From positions 59,073,547-59,137,546 of the forward strand of contig NC_092628.1 of NCBI RefSeq assembly GCF_039555335.1: DNA of 64,000 nt, written 5' to 3'. The stretch is from Amphiura filiformis. Lineage: Eukaryota; Echinodermata; Ophiuroidea; Amphilepidida; Amphiuridae. This document shows positions 33,501 to 45,519 of this stretch, piece by piece (position 1 is the first letter of the stretch; each line of letters starts with the position of its first letter). Position numbers and translations under genes: made by a program. Under the pieces are notes generated by a model that ran no database searches, was not told where the DNA came from, and worked only from the letters and a program-made list of their open reading frames with translations.

Positions 33501-35933
33501 ACGTACGTTAGGCAATCGCAAGCTCTCAATTGATTTACGAATTACGTGGCCGCGTACGTGTAGAAATATACAGTAGTGCATCAGATATGTACATGGTGGT
33601 GTACGTGTTGCATTTCCATACAATATCAGACGGTAGATGTTACATTATAATTTTAGTACATGATAGGCCTATGCCGTGATGTTATCAACCAATTTAAGCA
33701 AACTTCGGAAATGGCCGAAACTTTCGTCGTAATTTTTCTTTGGCAGTCACCACGGGGGTAGCTCATGGCCTATATAGGCATAGGCCTACCTATTTTATAT
33801 CAAAATGGTTCATACAATTTTGTACCACAGCGTACGACAAGAACGACAAATAATCGACTAGTAATTCAATAAGTACTACAAAACGTCTCATTCTATGACG
33901 CTACACAAAGGTTCAACGAACTAGCTATAGATATTACATACAACAAGCCTATAAACGTAACTAATATAAATTTCCCCTTCCTACACTGAACCTGAAAATC
34001 GGGACAACAATGATTATTGTCGTAATCGTCGACATGGAAGTTCATCCGACCAAGTTTATCCTGAGCAAAAACCAGAAAATCAAATAAAATATTGATTGCA
34101 TTTTTAAAGAGGGATTTTTTTTAATCATTAGCCTATTATAAATAGTAAGATAAATGACACCATTATTGATATTCGTAACTATTACAATGTTATAATTAGG
34201 TTAAAATACGTGACAAAAATAGCACCATGAGTTTGTAAAGAACAGCGGTTGATTTCGATTATTGCATTACAAATCATAAACTATTCTACGATAAGTACAA
34301 ATTTGCATAGTCTTATCAAAAGTGATCATAGTTATTGATATAAACTGGTCGTTTTAATTAGACCAGCTTGCTATCAATAACTTTAGCATACAATTTAAAC
34401 ATGTTAAAAGTACATTTTAAAGGCACTGCATTTACATAAAGTAGTTTGCATACATTTCAAAATAAAGTAAGAAATAACGAAAGGCAGTTGTGTTTTTTAA
34501 ACATTGACCTAATCAAAAAATAACCAATGACAAAGTAACATGCATGTTTCATCAAAACAAAATGTCTTTAAATGTTACAACCCCACGTCTGTTAAAAAGC
34601 TTTAAAATTCAAAATTCAGCCATAGAAATAACGCTTTTAATTCCATGACACATCATGACGCATTCTTACTAGGTTTCGTTCTGGGCTTGAGTTTGATTTA
34701 ATCACACTTTCTGTTTCCATAGAATCATTTAGATTTATACTCCCCCAAACTTACCAGACAAGATAGAAATAATCACAATATTAAAATGGACAGGTTTCAA
34801 TATTTAAATTGCTCAATATAATACTCATATTACATTATTATTGACGTAAATCGTGGTAAGAGAGATAATCAAAAGAAAGTTCAGTTTCCGTTCTCATCTC
34901 TTCTCCGCCTGACTCGCTTGACACCACTAGCAATTATAGTACCAGAGTGGTAAAGAGAAGTACGAAAGAAGGAATCAACTGTGTGATGCAAACTCTGACA
35001 AGTTTTGAAACTTTCACGAGTTTCACATGATCGTAAACTCATCAATATGGATTATTTGCCTTCCTTACCATTTATATTATATTTGATATTATAATTATCT
35101 TGACCTTAATACATTGCCCATTATAAAAAAAAAAAAAAAATCAGCATTTTACATAAAAATGAAATACACACGAAATCCAAACTTATCACTTGTTGAGGAT
35201 CATGTTAACAACCAAGTTGTCTTGTAAGTTGAAAATACAGCAGATATGATTGACCTGTTAAGAAAAAAGAAATATTTAAGATTTTTAAGAAATGGATCAT
35301 GTGGATTGAACAGTCGGTCAAAAGATTTTAAAACTACTTTGAATAAATATACACTGATGTAAAATTGACGACATGCAGTGACGTGAAAGAAACCGTATAC
35401 GAAGGAGGATTAATCTTGAAGAGAACAGAGGTGTAATGACACCACAAACATTCGTGATCCTAGCTATTTAGGTATTTTCCTTCAAAATATGAACATTTTC
35501 AATATTTCTATGATGCATTACTAGTGTGTCTTCATATCTCCATACATTACAACATTTGTTCCTTCTTCCTCTGCTCAGTAACACCCAAAAAATTCTTACC
35601 ATTAGTCTCGGGTACTTCAAACATTCCTATCTCATTGTTAGTGAACTTCCCCAATTCTGACCTCATTGTCAATAAGTAGAATAGTATACAATGATCTCGA
35701 GACAAGAATTGAGGTACTTAATTTACGCAGAGGCAAGAAACGTGGCAATATCATTAACAGTGACAAGAATTGCCGGGGAATTGCCACGATATCCGTAATT
35801 TAATATAAGCTATTATAATACCTGCTGCCATTGTAAAACAATAGCAATCTATTTTGTTCTGTTTGTTGTGTGTGTTGTCTGATTGTTTCATATTGTTCCC
35901 TGACCTTACCTAGCTCCTATGAACTCGCTGTTC

Positions 35934-36095
35934 TTACAACTGATTAGCTGGTTGTTCGTCTGGAAGGGTTTCTCTTTGGTCCTCAGGTAAATCTGGTAAT
36001 GGTGTTATACGCAGAGTTGCGTCTTCACTAGTTTCGCCTAATTTATTGCTGGCATGACACTGGTAGACACCCGAGTCCTCTTCGCTTGTGTCAAT
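35934..36095 (-). CDS. IGFBP7-like protein, exon 3 (end of Ig domain, C-terminus)
   Basis: Third and last coding exon. The acceptor CATTTTCGCAG (minus strand) precedes 36095; phase 0. It encodes 53 residues: the second half of the Ig domain with DSGVYQCHASNKLGET, containing the second Ig cysteine (Cys233), then an acidic, Pro-rich tail ending in TAA at 35934-35936. The Y-x-C-H-A-S-N motif is close, from memory, to vertebrate IGFBP7. Confidence 0.9.
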   Translation of the reverse strand: MDTSEEDSGVYQCHASNKLGETSEDATLRITPLPDLPEDQRETLPDEQPANQL

Positions 36096-36401
36096 CTGCG
36101 AAAATGAAGACATTTGATGTACGATGATTGCCTCTACACTGATATTTTGACCATTTTATTGCCCCTCTGACCAATGTTCAATGATGTTCACTTAGTGAAA
36201 TAAAGGAGCCTTCGATGGAAGTCAATCTCAACGACCATGATAAGCATGCCCTATCTGGCTAAAATCAATATAAATTAGTCACTTTCTTAATTTTTCATAT
36301 ACTTTGGAAGGCTTCAAGTCGTAGAAGTGAACTTATTTTTGTCGTGATCAATTTTGCTTCATACAGAAAAACAAAGGCTTCATTCATAAATATGTTCAAA
36401 T

Positions 36402-36474
36402 AAGTATGTTATGTTTATCATGTTTATGTAATGTTTTTAAAACGTTACATAAACATGATAAACATAACATACTT
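36402..36474. repeat. 32-bp near-perfect hairpin in intron 2 of the IGFBP7-like gene
   Basis: AAGTATGTTATGTTTATCAT (36402) is mirrored exactly by ATGATAAACATAACATACTT (ending 36474). The stem is about 32 bp with a single mismatch and an A/T loop. It is followed by a direct duplication (about 36475-36535 and 36552-36610) sharing GAAAAGCAACGTAATGTTTC and GCTTACGTAGTAAT. Confidence 0.9.
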
Positions 36475-36651
36475 GTGAAAGAAAAGCAACGTAATGTTTC
36501 AACTTGAACTGTACGCTTACGTAGTAATGTTTAAAAGAGTCTTAAAATAGTCTTGTGAATGAAAAGCAACGTAATGTTTCAAACTGCATGCTTACGTAGT
36601 AATTTTTAATGCAATCATGTCAGTAATATATAGTATAATAGGCCTACTTAC

Positions 36652-36851
36652 CATGACCCAAGACGTCTCTCTGTGTTTTCCTGGTCCACCTCTCACTTGC
36701 ACCACAACATTATTATGATAAGCAGGCATCTTCTTTCCATCTCGGTACCAGATGACATCAGGGATTGGGTTACCCTCAACCTCACAACTCAGGTAAACTT
36801 GCTGCCCGGCTCTCACCTTGGTATCTTTAGGCGGAGTGTTTATTATAGGAG
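36652..36851 (-). CDS. IGFBP7-like protein, exon 2 (first part of Ig domain)
   Basis: Second coding exon, 200 nt. The acceptor TTGACTAG precedes 36851 in phase 1 (the split codon becomes Ala154). The donor ATG|GTAAGT follows 36652. It encodes residues 154-220: APIINTPPKDTKVRAG, then the first Ig cysteine (Cys176, YLSCEVEG), Trp188 (IWYRDGK), and VRGGPGKHRETSWVM. The RGGP-KH segment matches what I recall of IGFBP7. The opening site and phase are the same as in the KAZALD1-like exon at 8202. Confidence 0.92.
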
Positions 36852-38982
36852 CTAGTCAAAGTAAACAGAAATGAGAGAATAAAGTAAATATTATAGAATC
36901 AAATATGTCGAGGTCCGTTTTCGGCTCTGTTTCTCACCAAGAGAATGTCAGCGCAGCATCAGCTTGCATAGCTCTGTCCAACTTTTATACACTGGTAGTG
37001 GTCAGCGCTCTGGGTAGTGGTAGCTCTTCTGCACTATCATCATTTCTACCAATGTTCAACAATGTTACCGTTCGAAGAAAGTCAATCGCAACAAATTACT
37101 ATCAGCTGCGACGAATATCGTCTAAACCTAATTCATAGAGATGAATAATTCCACATTTCACTGTAAAATATAAAATGATCTTCATGCAGCACAACCCCAA
37201 CATTGTCCAAATGTGCATTCACGACTAACATGACTAATTTAATGATGAACTTCACTTGGTGATGCTGGAAGACCATTTGAAGCCCCACAATAAGGCTGCG
37301 CCGTAAAACGACGGAATTTCACAGAAATATTATTGATAGTACTGACAAACATTGATTCCGCGAGCATCAATAACGTAGACTTCCGTTATCAGATAAAGAA
37401 AAAATTATATATTGTAAAAACAATTGATTTAAAGCGCTATATTCCACGTCTCCACGCCGTTGTAAATGAAAATGTGCAGTGAGCTGCAGTGATTTGGTCA
37501 TATGAAGATAAAGCTATTTTCATATAATCCCATCAAATTAATACAATTTATTAATGCACAATACCCTGAAACCAATCTGCCGGTATCTGTATTTTACTGA
37601 ACTACGCCTTTAAGTCGAGATTGTCACATATTTATTTTTGGTTCTGATTAGTTTGTATTGACAAAAGAGACAAAAGATAGTAGACCAATTACATTGCTAT
37701 CATTCTAGCCCTGACAGATGCGCTTATCTCATACCGCTTTCACTGATTGAATTTGGTTTTGACATGAAAGTTGAAGTAAATAAGATTACATAAGGGAAGT
37801 AGAGAGTTTAATTAGAGCTTGTAAATCTGTAAGAGTGAAAACATCTCTCATCCTTGCCCAATCATTGGAGCTACGGAATACCATGTAGGTCATAATATTC
37901 TAAGTGTGCGTACGAGCGTAAATTGAAATTTTACAGATATAGCGCTCTCTGGGTTCGATTCTCGCTGGTCGCTGCCTGTTATTTATAAAAAGATTAATCT
38001 TATCATTGGAGGAAAAATACCCCGATTGTACACTTTTAAGCGCAACGAAGTTCCTATACTCTTTGGAATACTGCTCGTCAATTCCATACTTTCATTTTTT
38101 AAAGATTACAATTTCCTCACATGCAAACCTATTTTCAACTTTCATAAGATAAATTCTCTCTTTGCTGTTGCTAATGTTATTTTGAATTTCGTAACAATCA
38201 CACTTCTTCAATTAGGGCCTGTACTGAAAGCTAATGGGAATCAAGTGATTTTCGTTATATGTTTTTACTCTCGAATGAATGTGACCGAATTGAAAGTTTA
38301 TTATTATGCATGCCCAGGATTCATTTTTAGTTTCAGAAACTAAAATTATGCAAGTTGGTTGTCTCATTGCGATATCAATTTCACTCAGAAAAATGGTTAG
38401 TTAGTATGCTAGTACGATAAGCTAGTAAGCAAGTAAAGCTAGTAACATACACTGACATAGGCTGATACCATTTCATGGTTCAGCAAAAATATCATCTCGC
38501 ATCAAATCTGATAATGGCCGTATATCAATCATGTACAATATAAATCGGTAGTAGCATTTGCTATGACATATTTGTATGGATTTTGACACGACAAACAAGC
38601 AAACTTGGCCTTCTCCATGACACTGAATATGACCTATTGCGATGTGTGGGTCCCATGCACGTAGGAAATAGACTGCCGTGATTATTAAATAAAAGCAAAA
38701 TATCTTAAGGTATGCACGAATCATATTAAACTTTCAAATGATGATCACAAATTGCATTGGCCCTTTTGGGATCCTGTTTAACACAAAATATTAAAGCCTA
38801 GCATCAATGGGCCATTGTCGGAAGGGAAGAGAAGGGGTGGCACTTTTGGGTCGGCCGGTTTTTGCGCGCACGAAGCGAACAAATTTTCAATTTCAGACAC
38901 CGTATTGAAAGTGGATTTTGGTATTTGATTGGCCAGTGCAGCCGAAGCATGCAAAACAAGTTGGCAATTTTACCCTATTTTA

Positions 38983-39614
38983 TGTGACCGTCCACCACAA
39001 ACCAGCTGTAAAAGTCGGCAACTTGTATTCCGAGTTACAGTGTAAAATATGCATGAAGGGCATATTCATAGGTACCTTAAGTTGGTGCTACATGTATCTC
39101 GTTTGCTCGTGCCAGTCAAACACCTTTCAAACCAATCAATAATCCTATTGTTGAAGAGGATAACAAGCTTCTACCTATGTCTATCGAATTCTTAAATAGC
39201 TCTAGTCTTTGTTTGCTTTGGCTAAACCCTGTTCAAGTGGTGGGTTACAAAGCATTGTATTTTGTCTAGGTATGTAGCCTATAACCAATAATTAACAATA
39301 AGAGGACATTCCTGAACCTCGTTGACTTGGGGATGATTTGAAATGACCGCCAATTATGACCGTTTGATATTTATTACCAGCAATGTGGAAAAAGAGACAC
39401 ATGTAGAACCGAAATAAGGTACCATTTTGGAGAAGGAGCGAAGTTCAACAAACCATATATTAAACCCCGCTTCTGGATATCGTTTGAAGTCAAATGAAAT
39501 ACCATTTGAAATCTTATGATGGCTTATGATATATATTTTCTAAACACGAAATAAAACAAAATTGACCGGGGACCGACTTTACGGTATACGGCTGGTTTGT
39601 GGTGGACGGTCACA
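38983..39614. mobile_element. 632-bp TIR element
   Basis: The left end TGTGACCGTCCACCACAAAC mirrors the right end GTTTGTGGTGGACGGTCACA. The TIR continues through CAGC/GCTG and AAGTCGG/CCGACTT, about 40 bp with a small indel. The interior has no transposase frame. A non-autonomous DNA element in intron 1. Confidence 0.9.
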
Positions 39615-40421
39615 TATTTACATTAGTGTAACGCAATGGGGATATACCAATAATATACGCAGTCTATTAAAACAAATTGCATAGGAGCAGGTGTCTAATC
39701 ATGGTATCTTCTTCCTGGATGGTGACCAGACAACCAATGAAACGACAATGAAAGGAAATTAAATATTGTCATTACCGTATAACTGTATAAGTGGTTTATT
39801 ATTTTGATTTCAAATGATGTTATCCATCATAATTCCATCTTACGGAAATTGTCAAATTCCCGGGCCTGGAGCTAACCTTTTTGGCGCGCTGGTTATCTCG
39901 AGACTGATTTGTTTTTTTCTATTTTATCAAATTTAATAATAGGCCTTAATTAGAAGTCCAGAAAAAGTAAATATATATAGGCCTACACGTTATATTTCTA
40001 TCATATAGATAATGATTTTGCATTAAAAAAAATGTGATTTTTAATAAATATCGTGATAGACCACGTGTGCAGTGCAAAATCCTCTTGAAATGTGCGCATT
40101 GTGTGCAATAATTATCTGTTGGGGCGGGAGACAAACAATTTTTGGCAGAGAAGAACTTGAGAGGAGGGGCAAGACATTTTCAGTTCAAAAGGGGGAGAGA
40201 TATTTCGCAAGTCAAAAGGGGAGCAAGAGATTTTTTGTTTTTGCACATATTCATGGGGCACCTTCAATAAAACGCTCTAAAAAGGCTGAGAAAAACAGTA
40301 CGGAAACGCCAGGCCTATGCAAAAAATTTCCTGCGCCCTACGCTCGCATTATATAATTATCTTGACCGTTGCTTTAATTGAGGTCACAGAAATTTACCAT
40401 GTGTAAGGGTGGGGCGAGGAT

Positions 40422-40762
40422 TGGGCTATTCCAGAAAATAGATGCACACCCCCAAGAGGAGTTCGGATTTCCGGACTTTTTGTAAAGTCGTGACTGTTGG
40501 AAATCCAGACTTTTAAAGTGTCAAAAGACAAAAAAATCCCGCAGGAAAATAGCACAAGATTAAAAATCCTCAATTTGAGAGCTCATTTTGGACATTTCCG
40601 TGATTTTTCCTTCATTTAATTGGATTTCCAAGCTTTTTCAACTGTCATTGGCAACTGGAATTCCAGTCGTTTTCAGAAAGCAGACTTGGAAATCCGGACA
40701 TTTCTTTGATTAAAAATTTACTCCTCTATAGGGGGTGTGCACCTTTTTTCTGGAATAGCCCA
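40422..40762. mobile_element. 341-bp TIR element
   Basis: The left end TGGGCTATTCCAGAAAATAG mirrors the right end TTTTTTCTGGAATAGCCCA. GTGCACACCCCC-like and GGGGGTGTGCAC also mirror, giving a TIR of about 32 bp. The inside contains inverted GGAAATCC/GGATTTCC words. No reading frame. The flanks 40130-40250 and 40780-40850 carry low-complexity GGGGCAAG/GAGAGGGG words. Confidence 0.9.
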
Positions 40763-41961
40763 TTGTTTGGCATCGAAGAGGGGACAAGCAATTTTTGGCA
40801 TGCCCGAGAGGGGGCAATGTTTTTTTGGCATGCCGAGAGGGGAGGTAAGCATTTTTAGGGTATCAGTCTTTGGTCTATTTGATGGCAAATGCCCCGAGTG
40901 ACAAACAAACTTAGGTATTAATGAGAAATACCTCTTTCATGTGGAAAACCCATGAAGAAAGTAACCCTTAAATTACACTAAATTGATACCGCAGTACCTT
41001 TAAATAACCTCATTACCAGAATAGGCCAACCAACAATTACGAGGTGATCATTACTTTATGGAGCGTAATGTAGATGGTGAACTTGTCTTCCTGGTGATTG
41101 TAATAAAGGTCGTGACTCTTACAATGACCGACTCAATCATCAATGGTCCAATTTTAGAAAAACAAAATCTTGGGTTTAATGGTGTTTGCGCACTTTAAAT
41201 GGCTGAAAAAAATGCTGCAATTGCCAACGGATGTTCCGAACATAGACCCTATTGTACCTAGTTGGGAACAAAATTTTGCAAAATTTTACACTTATGTTAT
41301 AAATAACGTAGGCCTATACGAAATGTGTTTTATTTCCACCTTTATCATATTTATGTGAAGTGTTTTACTATAATGGACGTACAGTCTGACGGAAAATAAT
41401 GATCGACTAAAATAGACCTATTACATCATGGGCCATATGGGACTCTTAGTAATTTTTATTATTTATCATTATTTTTATTCATTTATTAATTAAGATTCTT
41501 AAATACAAGTCCAGCTAGCTATCTGTAGATTCATAAACCATAATGCTTTTAATTAATTAGGGTAATTAGTGTGAGCCCAAAACGGCATGGTGCCCTGTGG
41601 TGCCCTATTTACGAAATGTTGAGAAGTGTCGATAATGAAATCACCAAAATATGCTCAACGTCGCACTGACAATGACATCGACAGACTTGAACCTGGGTCT
41701 TCTATATTGTTGGTGCCAGACCCGAGTTGACAACATCGGATACTTCTTGCTATTTTTTTTTAATCTTGATAATAAATGGATTAGAAACAGCAGTGCGATT
41801 AATCAACTGAATCACCATCGGCATAATTATGACTATTTTACTCACAAACCGATGATCATGGGTTCAAACCCTTTGTATGAACTTCAATAGCTTGCGATAA
41901 TCTTTTCCTGTATTGAGGTTAACAAACTTATTTACAGAATGAGATTTAGTACATTTCTTAC

Positions 41962-42421
41962 CATATTTACACCTTCCACTGTCAGATGCCATCTTGATAG
42001 GCGTTCTTCCTACCATCTCTCTCTGTCTACTTGCTTCATTCAAGGCGCACTTACTCGCATACAACACATTGTCATTTCCACAAACTCTTTGGCCAAAGTC
42101 TCGACACTGACAAACCCCTGCTTCATTTTCAAAGACATTAACTTCTGTCATCGGTGTACTACCGACACAAATATATTCGGAACCACATTTTCCGAGCTGC
42201 CAATATTCTCCGCCGCATGGTTCACCATTAACTTTTGCACACTCTGAACAACATCCACAGCCATCTTGAACAACTTCCGCGATACAATTTAAAGTGGAAA
42301 CTTCAGTGCAAATAACTTCATCGCAATAAAATTCTGGACAGTTCTCTGGAACCCATGGTCTCTGGGCTATACATAAGCCCAGAACCAGATAAACTGAACA
42401 TAGAAATAAAGTAGACTTCAT
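41962..42421 (-). CDS. IGFBP7-like secreted protein, exon 1 (signal peptide, IGFBP and Kazal domains)
   Basis: First coding exon of a three-exon gene of 273 residues. The ATG at 42421 is the only one that gives the hydrophobic signal peptide (MKSTLFLCSVYLVLGLCIAQ, residues 1-20). Residues about 28-87 are an IGFBP N-terminal domain with about eleven cysteines and the signature DGCGCCSECA (53-62). Residues about 104-151 are a Kazal domain (CQCRDFGQRVCGNDNVLYAS). An Ig domain follows in exons 2 and 3. This order is that of IGFBP7/IGFBPL1/KAZALD1 proteins, which are secreted and bind growth-factor or matrix partners. The Ig motifs favour IGFBP7. The donor is TATG|GTAAGA after 41962, phase 1. Size is close to vertebrate IGFBP7. 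No defect is seen, so the gene looks functional. A CpG-rich repeat array lies 0.5-1.1 kb upstream. Confidence 0.93.
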
Positions 42422-42879
42422 TTTGTCCTCACAAAAGTTCTTATGTTGAATATTCCTAGTTTGTATTTAGTATGATCAAAACAGTTCGCCGTGATTCAAC
42501 TTTTTGTTTCGGTCAGTCAGTAGACAGTTTAGTAGGCAGCATGCAGCAGTTTTAACAAGTTAAGGCGTAATCTTAACCCCTCAGCGGGTCGGCATTTTTT
42601 GCTGCCAGCTATGGGTCTATTTTGATTCTTGCACTAAGCATGCTAAGACGATGGATAAGGTTTCCTTTCGCTCTCCGAACAGCTGATATCGTGGGTGGGG
42701 TCATACTGTAAACTGGAACGGTGCGGAATAAAATTGGTGATACTGATGTTGATGAGAAACGAAAACGATTGTTATTTTGCATCATGTTTCTGTGGTCGGA
42801 TTTACCACAGGGCCAATGAGTCGAAGATCTTGGGGCCAAAATTACTTCATTGGGTATATAAACAAAATACGGAAAGCGA

Positions 42880-43500
42880 GAGCGGACCCCCGACCCGACG
42901 AAGTTTCACCCGACTGCGCCAAATAATATGCCGACCCGACAAAAAAAAAAAGCCGACCATTTGAAGAGTGCTTTTACTTTTTGTTTCTAGCACCGACCCG
43001 CTTAAATTTGTGCCGCCTGCGCCCAAATTATGCCGACCCCGACAAAATTATTTAATAAATATGCCGACCCCGACAACTAAAACACCCGCCCGCCTAGTGT
43101 ATGCAGCCGTCTGCAAGTTTAAATACCCGCCCGCCTAAATATCCGCCCCGCCTAGATATCCGCCCGCCTAAATACCCGCCCCGCCTAAATATAAATCCCG
43201 CAATGCTGAAATCCCGCTATCCCGAAATCCCGCAAAAGCGGCCGCTATCTGGCAATGCCTGAAAAGCGGCCGACATCCAGCAATTGCGCAAAAGCGGCCG
43301 ATATCCAGCAAGCAATCCGTGAAAAGCGGCCGACATCCAGCAATTGCTCAAAAGCGGCCGACATCCAGCAATTGCTCAAAAGCGGCCGCTATCCAGCAAT
43401 GCCGACTGCGCCGAAATAGAGAAGATAAGGCGGCCGACATCCAGCAACTGCTCAAAAGCGGCCGCTATCCAGCAATGCCGACTGCGCCGAGATAAACATG
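42880..43500. repeat. CpG-rich satellite: CCGACCCGAC / CCCGCCTAAATA words and a 28-bp GCGGCCG array
   Basis: Base composition changes sharply from AT-rich to GC-rich. The first part repeats GCCGACCCCGACAAAA-like and CCCGCCCGCCTAAATA-like words. From 43238 GCGGCCG recurs at 43238, 43266, 43294, 43326, 43354, 43382, 43430 and 43458, mostly 28 bases apart. Its unit is about GCGGCCGACATCCAGCAATTG plus CTCAAAA. Several units contain the eight-base palindrome GCGGCCGC. It lies 0.5-1.1 kb upstream of the IGFBP7-like start codon. Confidence 0.85.
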
Positions 43501-44286
43501 AGAAGATACTGTATGCAACCTGAACCTTCTTGATATAAAACTGCATGCACTATAGACCACAATAGCCTCATCCCAAATAACATAGTTCAATAAGCTCGAT
43601 TAAACATCCATAGTGCAAAATTTAACCTCAAGTTGCAGCGTATGAGTTTTTGTACCCCAATTTTAAAGGTCATTCAATGAGTGTACAGATGTATGGGATT
43701 AAAGAACTGTGCCCCAGATAGATGAGCATGTCGTGGATCCTACCATGCTAGTGATGGTGTTTACTCACAGAATTATCGTAATAGATTGGATATTAACCCA
43801 CCATATTCTGAACCGGATTCTGAATATCGAAGCCAGGGATCGAAGCTCTCGAACCCCGGGTCTCGAACATCTATAAATATTTATTTTCTTTATTACTAAT
43901 TCCAGTTCTTCGTTAATGGTTTGGTATTCATGTTCTTGTCGTGTGTTCGTCATGGTCATTATCATGCATTTTATACTTATAATATATTGTTATTAATTAT
44001 ATTTATTTATTTGTTTATTACTGTTCTTAGCGTCCTGCTACCGTATGGCTGTCGTGATTGCATGGGTTAATACATTTGCATATAACGGAACATTTTCTAC
44101 AGTCCATGGTTTAAGGTGATCATCCGTGTGCCCTGCGATGATTTTCTCTGTCAATGTTTATTGTAGTTCTTATGAAAAATAAACTATCTGCGAAAGCTAG
44201 CTTGAAGAGAGACAATTGTTCTGACCGGTTGAATTTCCCCCTCCCCTGCCCCCTCCCCCGAGGGGGTTCTCCCTGGTTGAAGGTAT

Positions 44287-44390
44287 ACGGGGATGTGCCA
44301 CGGTTTTGGGTTTAAAAAAACCCAGCAAAAAGTAAGTAGGCCTACAGAGAAAGTCAGCATCAAAAAGTCTGCGTGGCACATCTCCGTAAA
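44287..44390. mobile_element. About 104-bp hairpin MITE
   Basis: ACGGGGATGTGCCACGG at the left mirrors GCGTGGCACATCTCCGT at the right, with a TTTGGGTTTAAAAAAACCCA hairpin inside. Shadow open frames span it. Confidence 0.7.
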
Positions 44391-45172
44391 AATTCATCCT
44401 CTGTGTCTATTGAGCATGTGAAAAATAGCATGTATGAAAGAACCACCCAAGTCCAGGATTTGAGAACTGGAGTTGTTCTTTCATACATATAACAGGCCTA
44501 TGTATAGCAACAATTTCCCAAGCTTAACTCAATTTGGCCAAACTGTGGACTTGGGTGGGTTTTGTATTCATATATTCAATTGCTTTTCCTCCTCCCTGCC
44601 TGCCATCAAACCCTTCCCCCTCCCCCTTTTCAACTGGCCCCAAAAGGTGGAGGGCAACCATATTTATTGACTCCTCCAATTTTATTAGGGCTTATAATAA
44701 TTGGACAGGCTCTTTTCTCAGCCTAAATATCCTCTAAAGATTCCTGGTCCCGGGGGCCGGGGGCATTCGAATATGAAAATGACATATCTGTGCCTACCGG
44801 ATCCGGAGTACGGACACTGGGTCATTTTAAACAAAAATTGCTACAAAAATGTAAAAAATGTCCTATTTCTGAAACAAAAAGGGGGTCATTGGGTGTATTC
44901 TGCTGAAAAAAGGGGTCATCGGGTGGCAGATTTGCCTCAAAAATGGGGATCTATTGACAGGCACATGATGCGTACCAATATATGGGAGTTCCCCCCCCCG
45001 GCTTACTGGTTTATGTTTATCCGTGCAGCACGATGATTTTATCCCACTGATCTAATTTTTTATTCTCTTGCATATCTGTATCACCTTAACCTATGCGTTT
45101 TTGAAATAATTGTTTTTGCCCAAAGACCGGTCAAGGTCTTTTGTTTGCGTAAAAGCCAATGGACAAATTTCT

Positions 45173-45353
45173 GTGGAAATTCCGCCATTCAATGAATGAT
45201 ACGGGTCGATTTCCGGCTTGGCCAACCAGTCAAGAGGTGCCGATGCGCCAGAACAATTATACCGTATTTCTAATGTAAATTGCGGTAGCAATTTTCTCGT
45301 TGTCGGGGAATTTGCGCCAACCAGGGGAACCACGGGTTTCATTTATTCGATGC
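45173..45353 (+). pseudogene. Broken coding repeat, copy 1 (family unknown)
   Basis: Aligned to copy 2 at 51387, this reads a similar peptide (GSISGLANQSRGADAPEQL, RISNVNCGSNFLVVGEFAPT, RGTTGF). It has an in-frame TGA at about 45197 and a one-base insertion near 45345, after which the frame again matches copy 2 (RCE..QY). Differences from copy 2 leave the reading frame recognisable. I do not recognise the protein; it could be part of a transposon-encoded or host multigene protein. Confidence 0.4.
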
Positions 45354-45519
45354 GAAGAGACACAATATACCACGTCCGTCTAGCCATGTATCAGTAGGCC
45401 TATGCAAATAAAAATTTAGAATCATAATTTAAACAAATTGTAAAATCAGTGTGTAACACCCAAAATGATGATGTCCCTGAGGATGATGACCCTGATGTTG
45501 CCGATGTTTCGGATGAGGA

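Larger units (their letters stand above)
28121..35933. other. Intergenic stretch between the two convergent genes
   Basis: No gene is supported. The left half is occupied by repeats, listed separately. From about 33500 to 35933 the sequence is AT-rich and largely free of recognised repeats. It may include the 3' UTR of the IGFBP7-like gene, for which ATTAAA (minus strand, 35799-35804) is a candidate poly(A) signal. 28380-28680 and 31660-32390 show nothing specific. Confidence 0.5.
36852..41961. other. Intron 1 of the IGFBP7-like gene
   Basis: A 5.1-kb intron with GT-AG ends. It holds two TIR elements (38983-39614 and 40422-40762) and a lone B-box-like GGGTTCGATTCTCGC near 37951, possibly a SINE remnant. 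Open frames inside, such as 38026-38343 and 36905-37138, have no recognisable domain and are not supported. Confidence 0.75.

Noticed and set aside
38026-38343. A 105-codon hydrophobic open frame on the + strand
   Set aside because: It lies in intron 1 of the IGFBP7-like gene, opposite strand, with AT-rich codon use and no domain; the hydrophobicity follows from T-rich sequence.
41845-41880. GGGTTCAAACCC as the B box of a tRNA gene
   Set aside because: No A box at the right distance and no pairing acceptor stem; a chance or a heavily decayed SINE.
43825-43870. TCGAACCCCGGGTCTCGAAC as a tRNA T-arm
   Set aside because: No cloverleaf around it on either strand.
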